Positions 9,020-17,986 of a DNA stretch of 64,000 nucleotides are shown in pieces; positions within the stretch are counted from its first letter, which is position 1; each line of letters starts with the position of its first letter. Source of the DNA: Shewanella sp. SNU WT4 (GTDB taxonomy: Bacteria > Pseudomonadota > Gammaproteobacteria > Enterobacterales > Shewanellaceae); contig NZ_CP041151.1 of assembly GCF_006494715.1 (NCBI RefSeq), positions 3,224,001 through 3,288,000 of the forward strand, written 5' to 3'. Below the pieces are notes generated by a model. It was given only the letters and a program-made list of their open reading frames with translations. It made no database searches and was not told the origin of the DNA. The position numbers were made by a program, and so were the translations under genes.

Positions 9020-10237
9020 TTAATCACCGAAATCATCGAGTAAGATGTTTTCAGGTTCAACCCCTAAACTTTCCAGCATGTTAATCACTGACGAGTTCAT
9101 GATTGGAGGGCCACACATGTAGAACTCACAATCTTCAGGCGCTTTATGATCTTTTAAATACTGCTCATACAAGACGTTATGAATAAAGCCGGTATAACCG
9201 CTCCAGTTATCTTCTGGCTGAGGATCGGATAAGGCCACATGCCACACAAAGTTTTCATTTTCGCTGGCCAGCTTATCAAAATCGTCTTGATAAAAGACTT
9301 CGCGAGTCGAGCGCGCGCCGTACCAAAAGCTCATTTTACGCTTGGTATGCTTACTCATTAACTGATCAAAGATGTGTGAGCGCATAGGTGCCATACCGGC
9401 GCCGCCACCCACAAACACCATTTCAGCGTCAGTCTCTTTAACAAAGAACTCACCAAACGGCCCTGAAATAGTGACCTTGTCACCGGCTTTCAAGTTGAAG
9501 ATATAGGATGACATCTTGCCTGGCGGTAAGTCATTGCTTGGCGGCGTAGCGATACGCACGTTGAGCATAATGCGACCCTTTTCATCTGGGTAGTTCGCCA
9601 TAGAATAGGCGCGCAGCACGTCTTCATCGACAGTTGATACTAGATCAAACAGGCCATACTTTTCCCAGTCACCGCGATATTCACTCGGAATATCAAAGTC
9701 TGAGTAACGTACCACATGGGCTGGCGCTTCAATCTGAATATAACCACCGGCCTTAAAGCGAACTTCTTCACCTTCTGGCAATTTCAGCAGTAATTCTTTA
9801 ATGAAGGTTGCTTGGTTATTGTTAGAAATAACTTCACATTGCCATTTCTTGACGCCGAAGACTTCCTCTTCAATTTCAAGTTCCATATCGCCTTTAACTG
9901 CTACCTGACAGGCTAAACGACAGCCCTCTTTCGCATCTTTCTTGGTGATGTGATCAAGTTCTGTCGGCAGAATTTCACCGCCACCAGATTTCACAGTCAC
10001 ACGGCACTGACCGCAAGTACCGCCGCCGCCACATGCCGATGGAATAAAGATATCTTTACTCGCTAACGCGCCCAGCAACTTATCGCCGGCTTGAGTCACT
10101 ATGCCTTTGTCGGCATCATCATTAATGCCGATATGCACATCGCCACTGGCGACTAATTTACTCTTGGCGATTAAAATCACCATCACCAACAAACTCACCA
10201 CAAAGGTGAACATGCCGATGCCAATTGCCATTTCCAT
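9020..10237 (-). CDS. nqrF: Na+-NQR subunit F (NADH dehydrogenase flavoprotein)
   Basis: Entry point for electrons: it oxidises NADH at FAD and passes electrons to a 2Fe-2S centre. At 405 residues it has the usual length. There is one N-terminal membrane helix (about 3-24) and a ferredoxin domain with [10 protein letters not shown] plus a later Cys in GCRLACQV. The FAD-binding motif RAYSMANYP and the NAD-binding regions ([23 protein letters not shown]) are present. It is last in the nqrABCDEF operon. No apbE or nqrM follows, because the terminator comes directly after. Confidence 0.97.
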   Translation of the reverse strand: MEMAIGIGMFTFVVSLLVMVILIAKSKLVASGDVHIGINDDADKGIVTQAGDKLLGALASKDIFIPSACGGGGTCGQCRVTVKSGGGEILPTELDHITKKDAKEGCRLACQVAVKGDMELEIEEEVFGVKKWQCEVISNNNQATFIKELLLKLPEGEEVRFKAGGYIQIEAPAHVVRYSDFDIPSEYRGDWEKYGLFDLVSTVDEDVLRAYSMANYPDEKGRIMLNVRIATPPSNDLPPGKMSSYIFNLKAGDKVTISGPFGEFFVKETDAEMVFVGGGAGMAPMRSHIFDQLMSKHTKRKMSFWYGARSTREVFYQDDFDKLASENENFVWHVALSDPQPEDNWSGYTGFIHNVLYEQYLKDHKAPEDCEFYMCGPPIMNSSVINMLESLGVEPENILLDDFGD

Positions 10238-10274
10238 AAAAAAACCCTTATGTTAACTCTTGCACGCCGATCCC

Positions 10275-10883
10275 TTAAAAGGTGATCCCAGCAAAGGACA
10301 TAAACCCTAAAGCCATCAGGCCAGTGGTGATAAAGGTGATACCTATGCCTTGTAAGCCTTCAGGAATTGCGTTGAACTTCATGCGCTCACGCAGACCTGC
10401 CAGCAATACAATCGCCATCGCCCAACCTATGCCAGAACCCATAGCAAACACGGCGGATTCAGCTAGGTTATAGTTACGGTTCGCCATAAAAATCACGCCC
10501 GCAAAAATCGCGCAGTTTACTGTCAGTAACGGTAAGAAAATGCCTAATGACTGATGTAAGCTAGGTAAATACTTATCCAGCACCATTTCTAAAATTTGCA
10601 CTAATGCGGCAATCACACCGATAAAGGTAATGAGCTGCAAGTAGCTTAAATCAAGTTCTGGGAAACCCGCCCACGCCAACGCGCCTGGGGCTAAGACATT
10701 GACAAAAATCACTTGGTTAAGCGGCACGGCTATGGTCATCACCACAATTACCGCCACACCTAAACCAAATGAGGTCGATACTTTTTTGGACACAGCTAAA
10801 AAAGTACACATGCCCATAAAGAACGACAGCGCCATGTTGTCGATAAAAATAGCCTGCATAAACAGGTTCACATAATGTTCCAT
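10275..10883 (-). CDS. nqrE: Na+-NQR subunit E
   Basis: A 202-residue integral membrane subunit with six helices, homologous to NqrD and RnfA/E. Together with NqrD it forms the inverted-topology pair that holds a membrane iron centre through conserved Cys. [10 protein letters not shown] and VNCAIFAGV are the two conserved Cys segments seen here. It lies 9 bp after nqrD and 37 bp before nqrF. Confidence 0.97.
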   Translation of the reverse strand: MEHYVNLFMQAIFIDNMALSFFMGMCTFLAVSKKVSTSFGLGVAVIVVMTIAVPLNQVIFVNVLAPGALAWAGFPELDLSYLQLITFIGVIAALVQILEMVLDKYLPSLHQSLGIFLPLLTVNCAIFAGVIFMANRNYNLAESAVFAMGSGIGWAMAIVLLAGLRERMKFNAIPEGLQGIGITFITTGLMALGFMSFAGITF

Positions 10884-10892
10884 CTCAGTTCC

Positions 10893-11513
10893 TTATTTGC
10901 GCTTGCGCTGCACCACGTTAATGCCCCAGATCATAAAACCGATCAGGAAGAAGGCGCTCGGTGGCAAGGTAAACATCTGGTTTGCTAAGTACCAGCCGCC
11001 ATTTTCAACTGTGGTTAAGATTTCATGACCAAATAAGGTGCCAGAACCTAACAGTTCACGCACAAAGGCTACGCCAACTAAGATCACGCCATAACCCATG
11101 GCATTACCTAACGCATCAATCACAGCTAAATGCGGTGGATGCTTCATGGCAAACGCTTCAGCACGGCCCATGATGATACAGTTAGTGATAATCAAGCTCA
11201 CAAACACAGATAATTGCTTTGATAGTTCATAGGCAACATCTTGCAACACCATGTCCACTATGATCACTAACGAAGCGATAATGGTCATCTGCGCAATAAT
11301 GCGCACGCTATTAGGAATTAAGCGGCGAATCGATGAGATAAATAAGTTGGAGAACACTAATACAAAGGTTACGGCCAAGGTCATGACCACAGCGGTTTGC
11401 ATTGAATTACTGACCGCTAACGCCGAACATACCCCAAGTACCTGCATGGCGACTGGGTTGTTGGCAAAAATCGGACTGGTGAGGATCTCCCGCGTCGACA
11501 CTGAGCTGCTCAT
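10893..11513 (-). CDS. nqrD: Na+-NQR subunit D
   Basis: A 206-residue membrane subunit with six predicted helices, the partner of NqrE. The conserved Cys segments are [11 protein letters not shown] and [14 protein letters not shown]. It begins one base after the nqrC stop, so the two are translationally coupled. Confidence 0.97.
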   Translation of the reverse strand: MSSSVSTREILTSPIFANNPVAMQVLGVCSALAVSNSMQTAVVMTLAVTFVLVFSNLFISSIRRLIPNSVRIIAQMTIIASLVIIVDMVLQDVAYELSKQLSVFVSLIITNCIIMGRAEAFAMKHPPHLAVIDALGNAMGYGVILVGVAFVRELLGSGTLFGHEILTTVENGGWYLANQMFTLPPSAFFLIGFMIWGINVVQRKRK

Positions 11514-11514
11514 A

Positions 11515-12282
11515 TTACACCCCCGCCTTAGTTAACTTATCAAAGTAGGTGGCAAAGCCTTCCTTACCAAACCAAAACTCTAAGATACGCTGAATACCGC
11601 GACCCGTTGCTGTCGCGCCGCTCACGGCATCAATCCCATGCACATCACCTTCAGGCGCGCCGCCTTTGATGATCTTAAGGGCAACCTGACCTTTAGCATC
11701 GAACATCTGCTTGCCCTTAAATTGGGCTAACCAAGTAGGGTCGGTCACGAAATCAGCAATACCAGGAGTCTCACCATGCTCATAAAACAGCACGTTACGT
11801 ATGGTATTAAGATCTGATTCCAGCGCCACATAGCCATAAATCATCGACCATAAGCCTTTACCGTAAATAGGTACGACTAAGGTCACTAGCTTGCCTTGAT
11901 CATCGAGCACTTCAAACACCCGCACCGCATCTGCGCGGCTGCGAATTTTAGCCGTGTCTTTCTTTGGCTTGCTTGAGGTTTCAGGATTAATGGCGGCCAT
12001 GCGCTCATCAAAATCTAACAAGTTGTCCTGCGGCACTATGTCGCCAGTATTTAACGCCACCAGCATAGGGGTAACTTGGCTGTTAAATACGTCACTGAAA
12101 TCTTTACCATCAAGATTAATGTCAGCGGCCATCAACACATTGCGTTGCAGTTCATCACGCTTTTTAACTAGCTTGCGCTCTTTAAGCACTTCGGCAGTGC
12201 CGGTGATCATAAATGAGCACACCAGACATAAGCTGATGGTAAAAACCATGGTGCCAAGCACCGAGTCTTTATTAAAGGCCAT
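11515..12282 (-). CDS. nqrC: Na+-NQR subunit C (covalent FMN)
   Basis: A 255-residue subunit with one N-terminal membrane helix (about 10-30) and a periplasmic FMN-binding domain. The flavinylation site SGATATG is present in [14 protein letters not shown]; the second Thr of SGATxT carries FMN, attached by the ApbE flavin transferase in known systems. Its start overlaps the end of nqrB by 11 bp. Confidence 0.97.
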   Translation of the reverse strand: MAFNKDSVLGTMVFTISLCLVCSFMITGTAEVLKERKLVKKRDELQRNVLMAADINLDGKDFSDVFNSQVTPMLVALNTGDIVPQDNLLDFDERMAAINPETSSKPKKDTAKIRSRADAVRVFEVLDDQGKLVTLVVPIYGKGLWSMIYGYVALESDLNTIRNVLFYEHGETPGIADFVTDPTWLAQFKGKQMFDAKGQVALKIIKGGAPEGDVHGIDAVSGATATGRGIQRILEFWFGKEGFATYFDKLTKAGV

Positions 12283-13486
12283 GGCGTTTCAGTCTCCGTT
12301 TGATATTGGCGCGCGCGACTAAGTAATCGAAAATTGGCGCCCACAGGTTGGCAAATAAAATCGCCAACATAATCCCTTCAGACATCTTTGGATTAAGTAC
12401 GCGAATGAATACCGCCATAGCACCAATTAACAAGCCATAAGCCCACTTACCTTGACGGGTATACGAGGTGGTAACAGGGTCGGTCGCCATAAACATCATG
12501 GCCAGCGCAAAGCCGCCCGTGACTAAATGCCAAGTCCAAGGCATAGCGAACATGTCATTTTTAGCAGAGCCAATCAGGTTAAATAAGCTGGCGGTTAACA
12601 CCATGCCCACAAACACACCGGCCACAATGCGCCAGTTAGCCAGACGGCTTAACAGTAATAAGCTACCGCCAATTAAAATGGCTAAAGTACTAGTTTCACC
12701 AATGGCGCCCGGAGTAAAACCTAAGAAGGCATTCCACCAGTTAGCATCCGTAAAGGCGCTATACCAAGCGTAATCAGCAAAGCTTAATTTGCCCGCTGCG
12801 GTTTGCATTAGATGAGTGGCACCACTAAAACCATCAACCGCCACTAACTGCGCCGCAGGCCCTACTTGAGTTGGGTATGCAAAGTAGATAAAAGCAAGAC
12901 CGGCTAAGGCTGGGTTTAAGAAGTTGTAACCCATGCCGCCAAAGACTTCTTTAGCCACGATAACGCCAAAGGTAATGCCCATGGCCACCAGCCATAACGG
13001 CGTACCCACTGGAATAATTAAGGTAAACAGCAAGGCAGTAACGAAGAAGCCTTCGTGTAACTGCTGATTGCGCACCTTAGCAAATACTCCTTCCCAAAAC
13101 AGACTGACGATTAAGGCCGTCAGATAGATAGGCAAGTAGCAGCTCAGGCCATAAGCAAACAGTGCAACTAGGCCACTATCAGCGTTTAATTGGCCAAATA
13201 AGGCATAAAAAATCGCTAACGTTGCGTTAGTCGATGGCTGCGCGCCTGCGGCCAAAGCTAGCTGCGCTTGCAGTCCTAAGTTATACATACCAAACAAAAT
13301 CACTGGCAGTAAACACAGGCCAACTAAGGTCATGGTACGTTTAACATCAATGGCATCACGCACATGAACTTGGCCTTGAGTGCTACGGCCGTTGGCTAAA
13401 TATAGCGAACGCAGATAGCCCTTAATCGCGTGTCCTGGCGCGTAGTAGTCATCCTGCAAATCAGGCTTTTTAGATGGTGTAGTCAT
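12272..13486 (-). CDS. nqrB: Na+-NQR subunit B (membrane, covalent FMN)
   Basis: A 404-residue polytopic subunit that forms the Na+ path and the ubiquinone-site region. It has about ten hydrophobic segments and a FMN attachment motif, SGATH, in VDGFSGATHLMQ. It shares one base with the nqrA stop, so it is coupled to nqrA. Confidence 0.97.
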   Translation of the reverse strand: MTTPSKKPDLQDDYYAPGHAIKGYLRSLYLANGRSTQGQVHVRDAIDVKRTMTLVGLCLLPVILFGMYNLGLQAQLALAAGAQPSTNATLAIFYALFGQLNADSGLVALFAYGLSCYLPIYLTALIVSLFWEGVFAKVRNQQLHEGFFVTALLFTLIIPVGTPLWLVAMGITFGVIVAKEVFGGMGYNFLNPALAGLAFIYFAYPTQVGPAAQLVAVDGFSGATHLMQTAAGKLSFADYAWYSAFTDANWWNAFLGFTPGAIGETSTLAILIGGSLLLLSRLANWRIVAGVFVGMVLTASLFNLIGSAKNDMFAMPWTWHLVTGGFALAMMFMATDPVTTSYTRQGKWAYGLLIGAMAVFIRVLNPKMSEGIMLAILFANLWAPIFDYLVARANIKRRLKRHGL

Positions 13487-14850
13487 TACCCTTCTCTCTC
13501 GATGATATCTAAACAGGCACGAAGTTCTTTACCAAAATCATATTTGCCTGGGCAGACAAAGGTACATAAGGCTAAGTCTTCTTCATCCAACTCCAGTGCC
13601 CCTAATGCTTGGGCTTCATCGGTGTCGCGTACCACTAAATCGCGCACCAACAAGGTTGGTAGAATATCAAGCGGCATCACTCTATCGAGCTGACCAAAGG
13701 CCATCATGGCGCGAGCATCACCGCCGGCATGAGTGGTAAATTCAAATAATTTACGACCTAAACCAAAGCCTGAGGTCACAGCGCGAGTGATAGAGAACTT
13801 ATCGCTACCGCCTTTAACCCATGACAAAACTTCATGCTGACTGTTTTCTTCCAGCACAGAAATTTGCTGATGGAATCGACCTAAGTAGTTTTGCACGCCA
13901 GTAGCCGTATGGCCTGAAAGCACAGAACCTGAAACCACACGTTGAACGCCAGACTTGATAGCGCCTGCGGTTACGGTCCCTAAGTTAGCGCCTAACTGAG
14001 TGCGCACTAAGGTGGGCTTAATCACGCCAGGGCCGGCCAAGGCGACTATGCGCTCTTGATACAGCTCGCCAGTTAAAAATAACTGACCAAAAGCAATCAC
14101 ATCTTGATAGCCGATATGCCATACCGGACGCTCAATGCTAGCCGTTTGAATGAAGTGAATATGGGTGCCGACTAAACCTGCTGGATGCACGCCCGCAAAA
14201 CGGCGCAGCTGTACAGCGCTTGGGGCATTAGCGATAATGTCGCTACCGCTGTCTTGGCAAACATACACAGGGCATGCTTGCAGACGGCACAAAACTTCAA
14301 GACCTAAGGCAAACGCCTTAGTTTGAGTGGCTATAACTACGCGTGGATCTGCCGCTAACGGATTAGTATCAATCGCAGTGACAAAGATGGCGCTCGCGCT
14401 AGCATCAAGTGCGGGTACGCGCGAAAATGGGCGGGTGCGCAGCGCAGTCCACATACCACTTTCGATGAGGTTAGTTTTAATCTCATCATCAGTTAAACTT
14501 TTTATATCATCGGTTTGGGTAAAGCGAATCGCTTCATCACCGTCGCAATCTATGACTACCGATTGCAATACACGGCGTTCACCGCGATTAATCGCACTCA
14601 CAATACCGGCTGCTGGTGCTGTAAACATCACCCCAGGGGTTTTCTTATCTTCGAACAAGACTTGGCCTTTTTTGACCTTGTCACCGACTTCCACCAACAT
14701 GGTGGGTTTCAAGCCAATATATTCTTCACCAAGTAATGCTACTTGCTTGGGAACATGGGCATTGATGATCACTTGCTCAGGTGCACCTGTAATGGGCAAA
14801 TCTAAGCCTTTTTTGATCGTAATAATCTGGTTTACCGACCCTGCCATCAT
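13486..14850 (-). CDS. nqrA: Na+-NQR subunit A
   Basis: Soluble subunit that contributes to quinone binding; first gene of nqrABCDEF. The family normally starts at or very near [11 protein letters not shown], which here has ATT codons instead of ATG. The frame is open up to an ATG at 14904 (MHEQRF...), but two tandem ATGs at 14850 and 14847 place the start only seven or eight residues before ITIKKG. I prefer 14850, though neither start has a strong ribosome site. The rest ([37 protein letters not shown], the C-terminal [12 protein letters not shown]) is intact. Confidence 0.93.
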   Translation of the reverse strand: MMAGSVNQIITIKKGLDLPITGAPEQVIINAHVPKQVALLGEEYIGLKPTMLVEVGDKVKKGQVLFEDKKTPGVMFTAPAAGIVSAINRGERRVLQSVVIDCDGDEAIRFTQTDDIKSLTDDEIKTNLIESGMWTALRTRPFSRVPALDASASAIFVTAIDTNPLAADPRVVIATQTKAFALGLEVLCRLQACPVYVCQDSGSDIIANAPSAVQLRRFAGVHPAGLVGTHIHFIQTASIERPVWHIGYQDVIAFGQLFLTGELYQERIVALAGPGVIKPTLVRTQLGANLGTVTAGAIKSGVQRVVSGSVLSGHTATGVQNYLGRFHQQISVLEENSQHEVLSWVKGGSDKFSITRAVTSGFGLGRKLFEFTTHAGGDARAMMAFGQLDRVMPLDILPTLLVRDLVVRDTDEAQALGALELDEEDLALCTFVCPGKYDFGKELRACLDIIEREG

Positions 14851-15134
14851 ATCTTTCAACCACTTAACTTTGAGATGGCTAATGGTAAATCTTTGTTCAT
14901 GCATATACCGTTGCGGTCGTCACATTTCACCCCAAAATGTAACTTAACAACACCTTTAGCACGGAGAATGGTCATCTATACCGCACAAAGTGGTGTAAAA
15001 TTACATATCACTAGTGCGTTGCCGATGACGTCGCAAATAACCCCCTAAAGTAGACCCACTAAATATTCGCCAAGATTTGACCCATAGGCAGCGGTCATTT
15101 AGGCTGTCGGCCTTGCTAATTTAAGGAGCGCGAC

Positions 15135-16442
15135 TTGCATACCTTAGAACAACTTAGAACTGGCCTATTAAATGGCGCCACTGACATCAGAATCCATGAA
15201 CAACTGACTGAATTTCCAGTTGAAATATTTAAACTCGCCGATAGCTTGCAGCTGCTTGATTTATCGCAAAATCAACTGAGCACTTTGCCTGCCGAGTTTG
15301 CTTGCCTGACTGAATTAAAAATCCTATTTATGTCAGACAACTTATTTGATCACTTGCCAGATGTGTTAGGCCAATGCCCTAAACTTGAGATGATCGGCTT
15401 CAAATCTAACCAGATTAAAACCGTGAGCGAGTCGTCAATTCCGCCCCAATGCCGTTGGTTAATTTTAACTAATAATCGAATTAATGAGTTGCCACAAAGC
15501 TTAGGCTCTTGTAGGAGACTGCAAAAATTAGCCTTAGCTGGCAATCAAATCACGCATTTGCCAGCAAGCATGAGTCAATGCACTGAGTTGCAACTGGCGC
15601 GTTTATCCGCCAATCAACTGACCGAAATCCCAGAGTTTTTACTGAATTTACCTAAATTGTCGTGGTTGGCACTGGCAGGTAATCCTTGCACCCAAACTGG
15701 TGCCGTTAATAGCGTTTTACCAGAAGTTGAGCGCTCAGCGCTGCGTTTAGGCCATGTATTAGGTCAAGGCGCCTCAGGGGTGATATATCAGGGCGTGTGG
15801 CAGCAACAAGATAACAGCATGGATGTCGCCATCAAGCTGTTTAAAGGCGAAGTCACCAGTGACGGTTACCCAAGCGATGAATTAGCCGCTTGCATTCAAG
15901 CAGGCGAGCATCCAAACCTCATTAGTACCCTGGCAAGTATTAAAGCCAATAATCAAGCTGAACAAGACAGTGAGCAAGCTGGGGTAATTTTGCGCTTAGT
16001 GCCCGCCAATTATTACAATTTGGGCTTACCGCCGAGCCTAGTCACTTGCACCCGCGATACCTTTGCGCCCGATATCAAGCTCAGCCAAAAGCAAGTGCGG
16101 CATTTAATTCGTCAAGCCGTGGATGTGATTAATCACTTACATCAGCAAGGTCTGACACATGGCGATATTTATGCCCATAACATGCTGATTAACCAAGACC
16201 ATGAGCTAATGCTCGGGGATATGGGAGCGGCAACGCCTTTAGCTCGTTTCAGTAACGAGCATGCTGCTGCCATGCAAGCCATTGAAGTGCGTGCCTTAGG
16301 CTGCGTGATGGATGATTTACTGAGTGTATGTAATGACAGCGATGCCGAACTGCTCGCCATTCGCGATGCCTGCTGGCAAGTGCCATTAAGTGCGCGGCCA
16401 AGCGTTAGTGAATTAGTAAAGCAGTTAGCCTTGCTCGATTAA
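15135..16442 (+). CDS. Leucine-rich-repeat protein kinase
   Basis: A fusion of two domains in 435 residues. Residues about 35-185 hold roughly seven leucine-rich repeats (LDLSQNQLSTLP, LALAGNQITHLP). Residues about 203-433 are a eukaryotic-like Ser/Thr kinase. The glycine loop is LGQGASGVIYQG, the ATP lysine K234 is in VAIKLF, the catalytic loop is HGDIYAHN (D344, N349) and the metal Asp is D362 in LGDMGAA (DMG in place of DFG). The Arg of the usual HRD is Gly, as in kinases not controlled by activation-loop phosphorylation. There is no membrane segment, so it is cytosolic. The start is TTG, supported by AAGGAG six nucleotides upstream; no ATG fits. Targets are unknown. Confidence 0.85.
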   Translation: MHTLEQLRTGLLNGATDIRIHEQLTEFPVEIFKLADSLQLLDLSQNQLSTLPAEFACLTELKILFMSDNLFDHLPDVLGQCPKLEMIGFKSNQIKTVSESSIPPQCRWLILTNNRINELPQSLGSCRRLQKLALAGNQITHLPASMSQCTELQLARLSANQLTEIPEFLLNLPKLSWLALAGNPCTQTGAVNSVLPEVERSALRLGHVLGQGASGVIYQGVWQQQDNSMDVAIKLFKGEVTSDGYPSDELAACIQAGEHPNLISTLASIKANNQAEQDSEQAGVILRLVPANYYNLGLPPSLVTCTRDTFAPDIKLSQKQVRHLIRQAVDVINHLHQQGLTHGDIYAHNMLINQDHELMLGDMGAATPLARFSNEHAAAMQAIEVRALGCVMDDLLSVCNDSDAELLAIRDACWQVPLSARPSVSELVKQLALLD

Positions 16443-16541
16443 GTATTCATTTAAGCCTTCTTTGCTTAAGTTATCTGGGCAGGAGTTATCCGTCTAATGC
16501 TTAGATGTTGAAGCTTGGCTATTGGGGCTTAGGTCTAAGGG

Positions 16542-17312
16542 CTAATAACCTAATAACGGATATAACTTACCGCGGCGCACTGCCTGAACGGCGTTAGCCA
16601 GCGTGCCATCTTGCTGCCAGCGCAGCAAGATGGCACGAGTTTGCACTTGCACTGCGCCATAGCGACTCCCTGCTACTAACTCAGGCTGATATAAGAGTCT
16701 TAACAGCAGCCAATCAAGCCCAGTCAGTAAATTATTGACACTGTTATCGTTAAAAATTGACGGGAATACTGTGTCACTATCATTGGGAAGCCCCAAGATT
16801 TGGGTGAGTTCTTCCACTACGCATGCCACTAATTTGCCATGAAAGCGCGCTAAATCCACCGGAATATAGACGCGGGCAAATTCAATGCGGCCATTTTTTT
16901 CCGCGATATTAGCAAGGCACACACTGCCATGCAGTAGCTTACTGGTATCAAGCCCAAGCTCAGAGGCTATCAAGGGCTGCCACTTAGCTTGTTCGGTAAA
17001 AGTAATCACTACATTGGCAGCACTCTCTTCGGTCACTAAATCAATGTTAAGGCCAGTGATTTCAGCCAATTGTTCAAGGTGAGAGGTAACAAGAGTGACA
17101 TGCAGCGGCTCAACTTTTACTTGATGACGAATAAATACCCGCAAGCCTTGCTGCCATTTAACTAAGTAATCAACATCTTGTTGATACTCGCGCCCTAAAG
17201 CGACTGTCATAAAAGCTTGCTCAATATAGCTAGGTTGCCGCCAAGGTTCGGCCATTGCCAGCATAGGCAAGATCAACACTAAGAGCCCCACCCTTTGCCA
17301 CCAGCTTGCCAT
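16542..17312 (-). CDS. DUF2927-type exported protein
   Basis: A 256-residue protein with a signal peptide (residues 1-21, cleaved after AMA). The pattern fits the DUF2927 family: a conserved CVVEELTQILGLPNDSD segment with EExxQ and ...FPSIFNDNSVNNLLTGLDWLLLRLLY. The EExxQ in a helix with distant metal-like residues recalls metalloprotease-like folds, but activity is not shown. Periplasmic or secreted location is inferred. It stands alone between the LRR kinase (convergent) and a divergent orphan gene. Confidence 0.65.
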   Translation of the reverse strand: MASWWQRVGLLVLILPMLAMAEPWRQPSYIEQAFMTVALGREYQQDVDYLVKWQQGLRVFIRHQVKVEPLHVTLVTSHLEQLAEITGLNIDLVTEESAANVVITFTEQAKWQPLIASELGLDTSKLLHGSVCLANIAEKNGRIEFARVYIPVDLARFHGKLVACVVEELTQILGLPNDSDTVFPSIFNDNSVNNLLTGLDWLLLRLLYQPELVAGSRYGAVQVQTRAILLRWQQDGTLANAVQAVRRGKLYPLLGY

Positions 17313-17463
17313 ACCCTCTCCTTTAAGCGGCTATAATCAATCACTAACTCATGTTTACTGTTGCCTTACCGCGGCTTAATGACTAACCAAGTTAGGACTT
17401 AATACCGAGTAAGTGTGGCACAAGACAACTTAATCCCCACCCGAGTCCATAAAGAGCACTGCT

Positions 17464-17886
17464 ATGACATTGCAAAAACGACATTGGTTTCAGTTAACCG
17501 CAATCTTTAGCTTAATGTTTGCCTTATTGGGGTTTTCTTACAATGTGTGGCGCATGGAAGTCACAGAACACAACGCCAATATTCGCGATGCTAGCTTTGA
17601 AATGCTTAAGCAATTATCTGAATTAGAACTGATTGTGTACGCCGCTTATTACGATCAAGACCGCATCCTTGGTAATCCGCGCCAAGGCTGGGTCAAAGTC
17701 GGCTTAATTAATGATTTAGCTATGATAGCAAGCCCGCCGGTGCGCAGCGCTAGCCAAGCATTGCGCGAGCAATGGCAACAAGCGTGGCAAGGCATCAATA
17801 AGGAAGAAGCGAGTGTTACCGCCATAGTGGCGGCCATAGAAGAAAATCGTCAGCAAGTTCGCGTACAAATTAGAGAGTTACAATAA
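17464..17886 (+). CDS. Membrane-anchored orphan protein, 140 residues
   Basis: I do not recognise this gene. It has one N-terminal membrane segment (about residues 10-28, FQLTAIFSLMFALLGFSYNVW). A mostly helical extracytoplasmic part follows (EMLKQLSELELIVYAAYYDQDRI ... REQWQQAWQGINKEEASVTAIVAAIEENRQQVRVQIREL), with coiled-coil character at the end. There are no cysteines or known motifs. It lies about 100 bp before the alkylsulfatase and in the same direction. Shared transcription is possible. Confidence 0.65.
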   Translation: MTLQKRHWFQLTAIFSLMFALLGFSYNVWRMEVTEHNANIRDASFEMLKQLSELELIVYAAYYDQDRILGNPRQGWVKVGLINDLAMIASPPVRSASQALREQWQQAWQGINKEEASVTAIVAAIEENRQQVRVQIRELQ

Positions 17887-17986
17887 AAGCTATCTGTGTG
17901 AAGTAACAAACATCTTCACTCTTAGAAAGTTGACTTGCATTGGTAAAATGTTAATTTCTAAGTTGATTTTAACAAGGCCGCTCATC

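Noticed and set aside
10982..14947. Several plus-strand frames of 60-200 codons opposite the nqr genes
   Set aside because: All are shadows of strongly conserved nqr genes; none has family features or a ribosome site.
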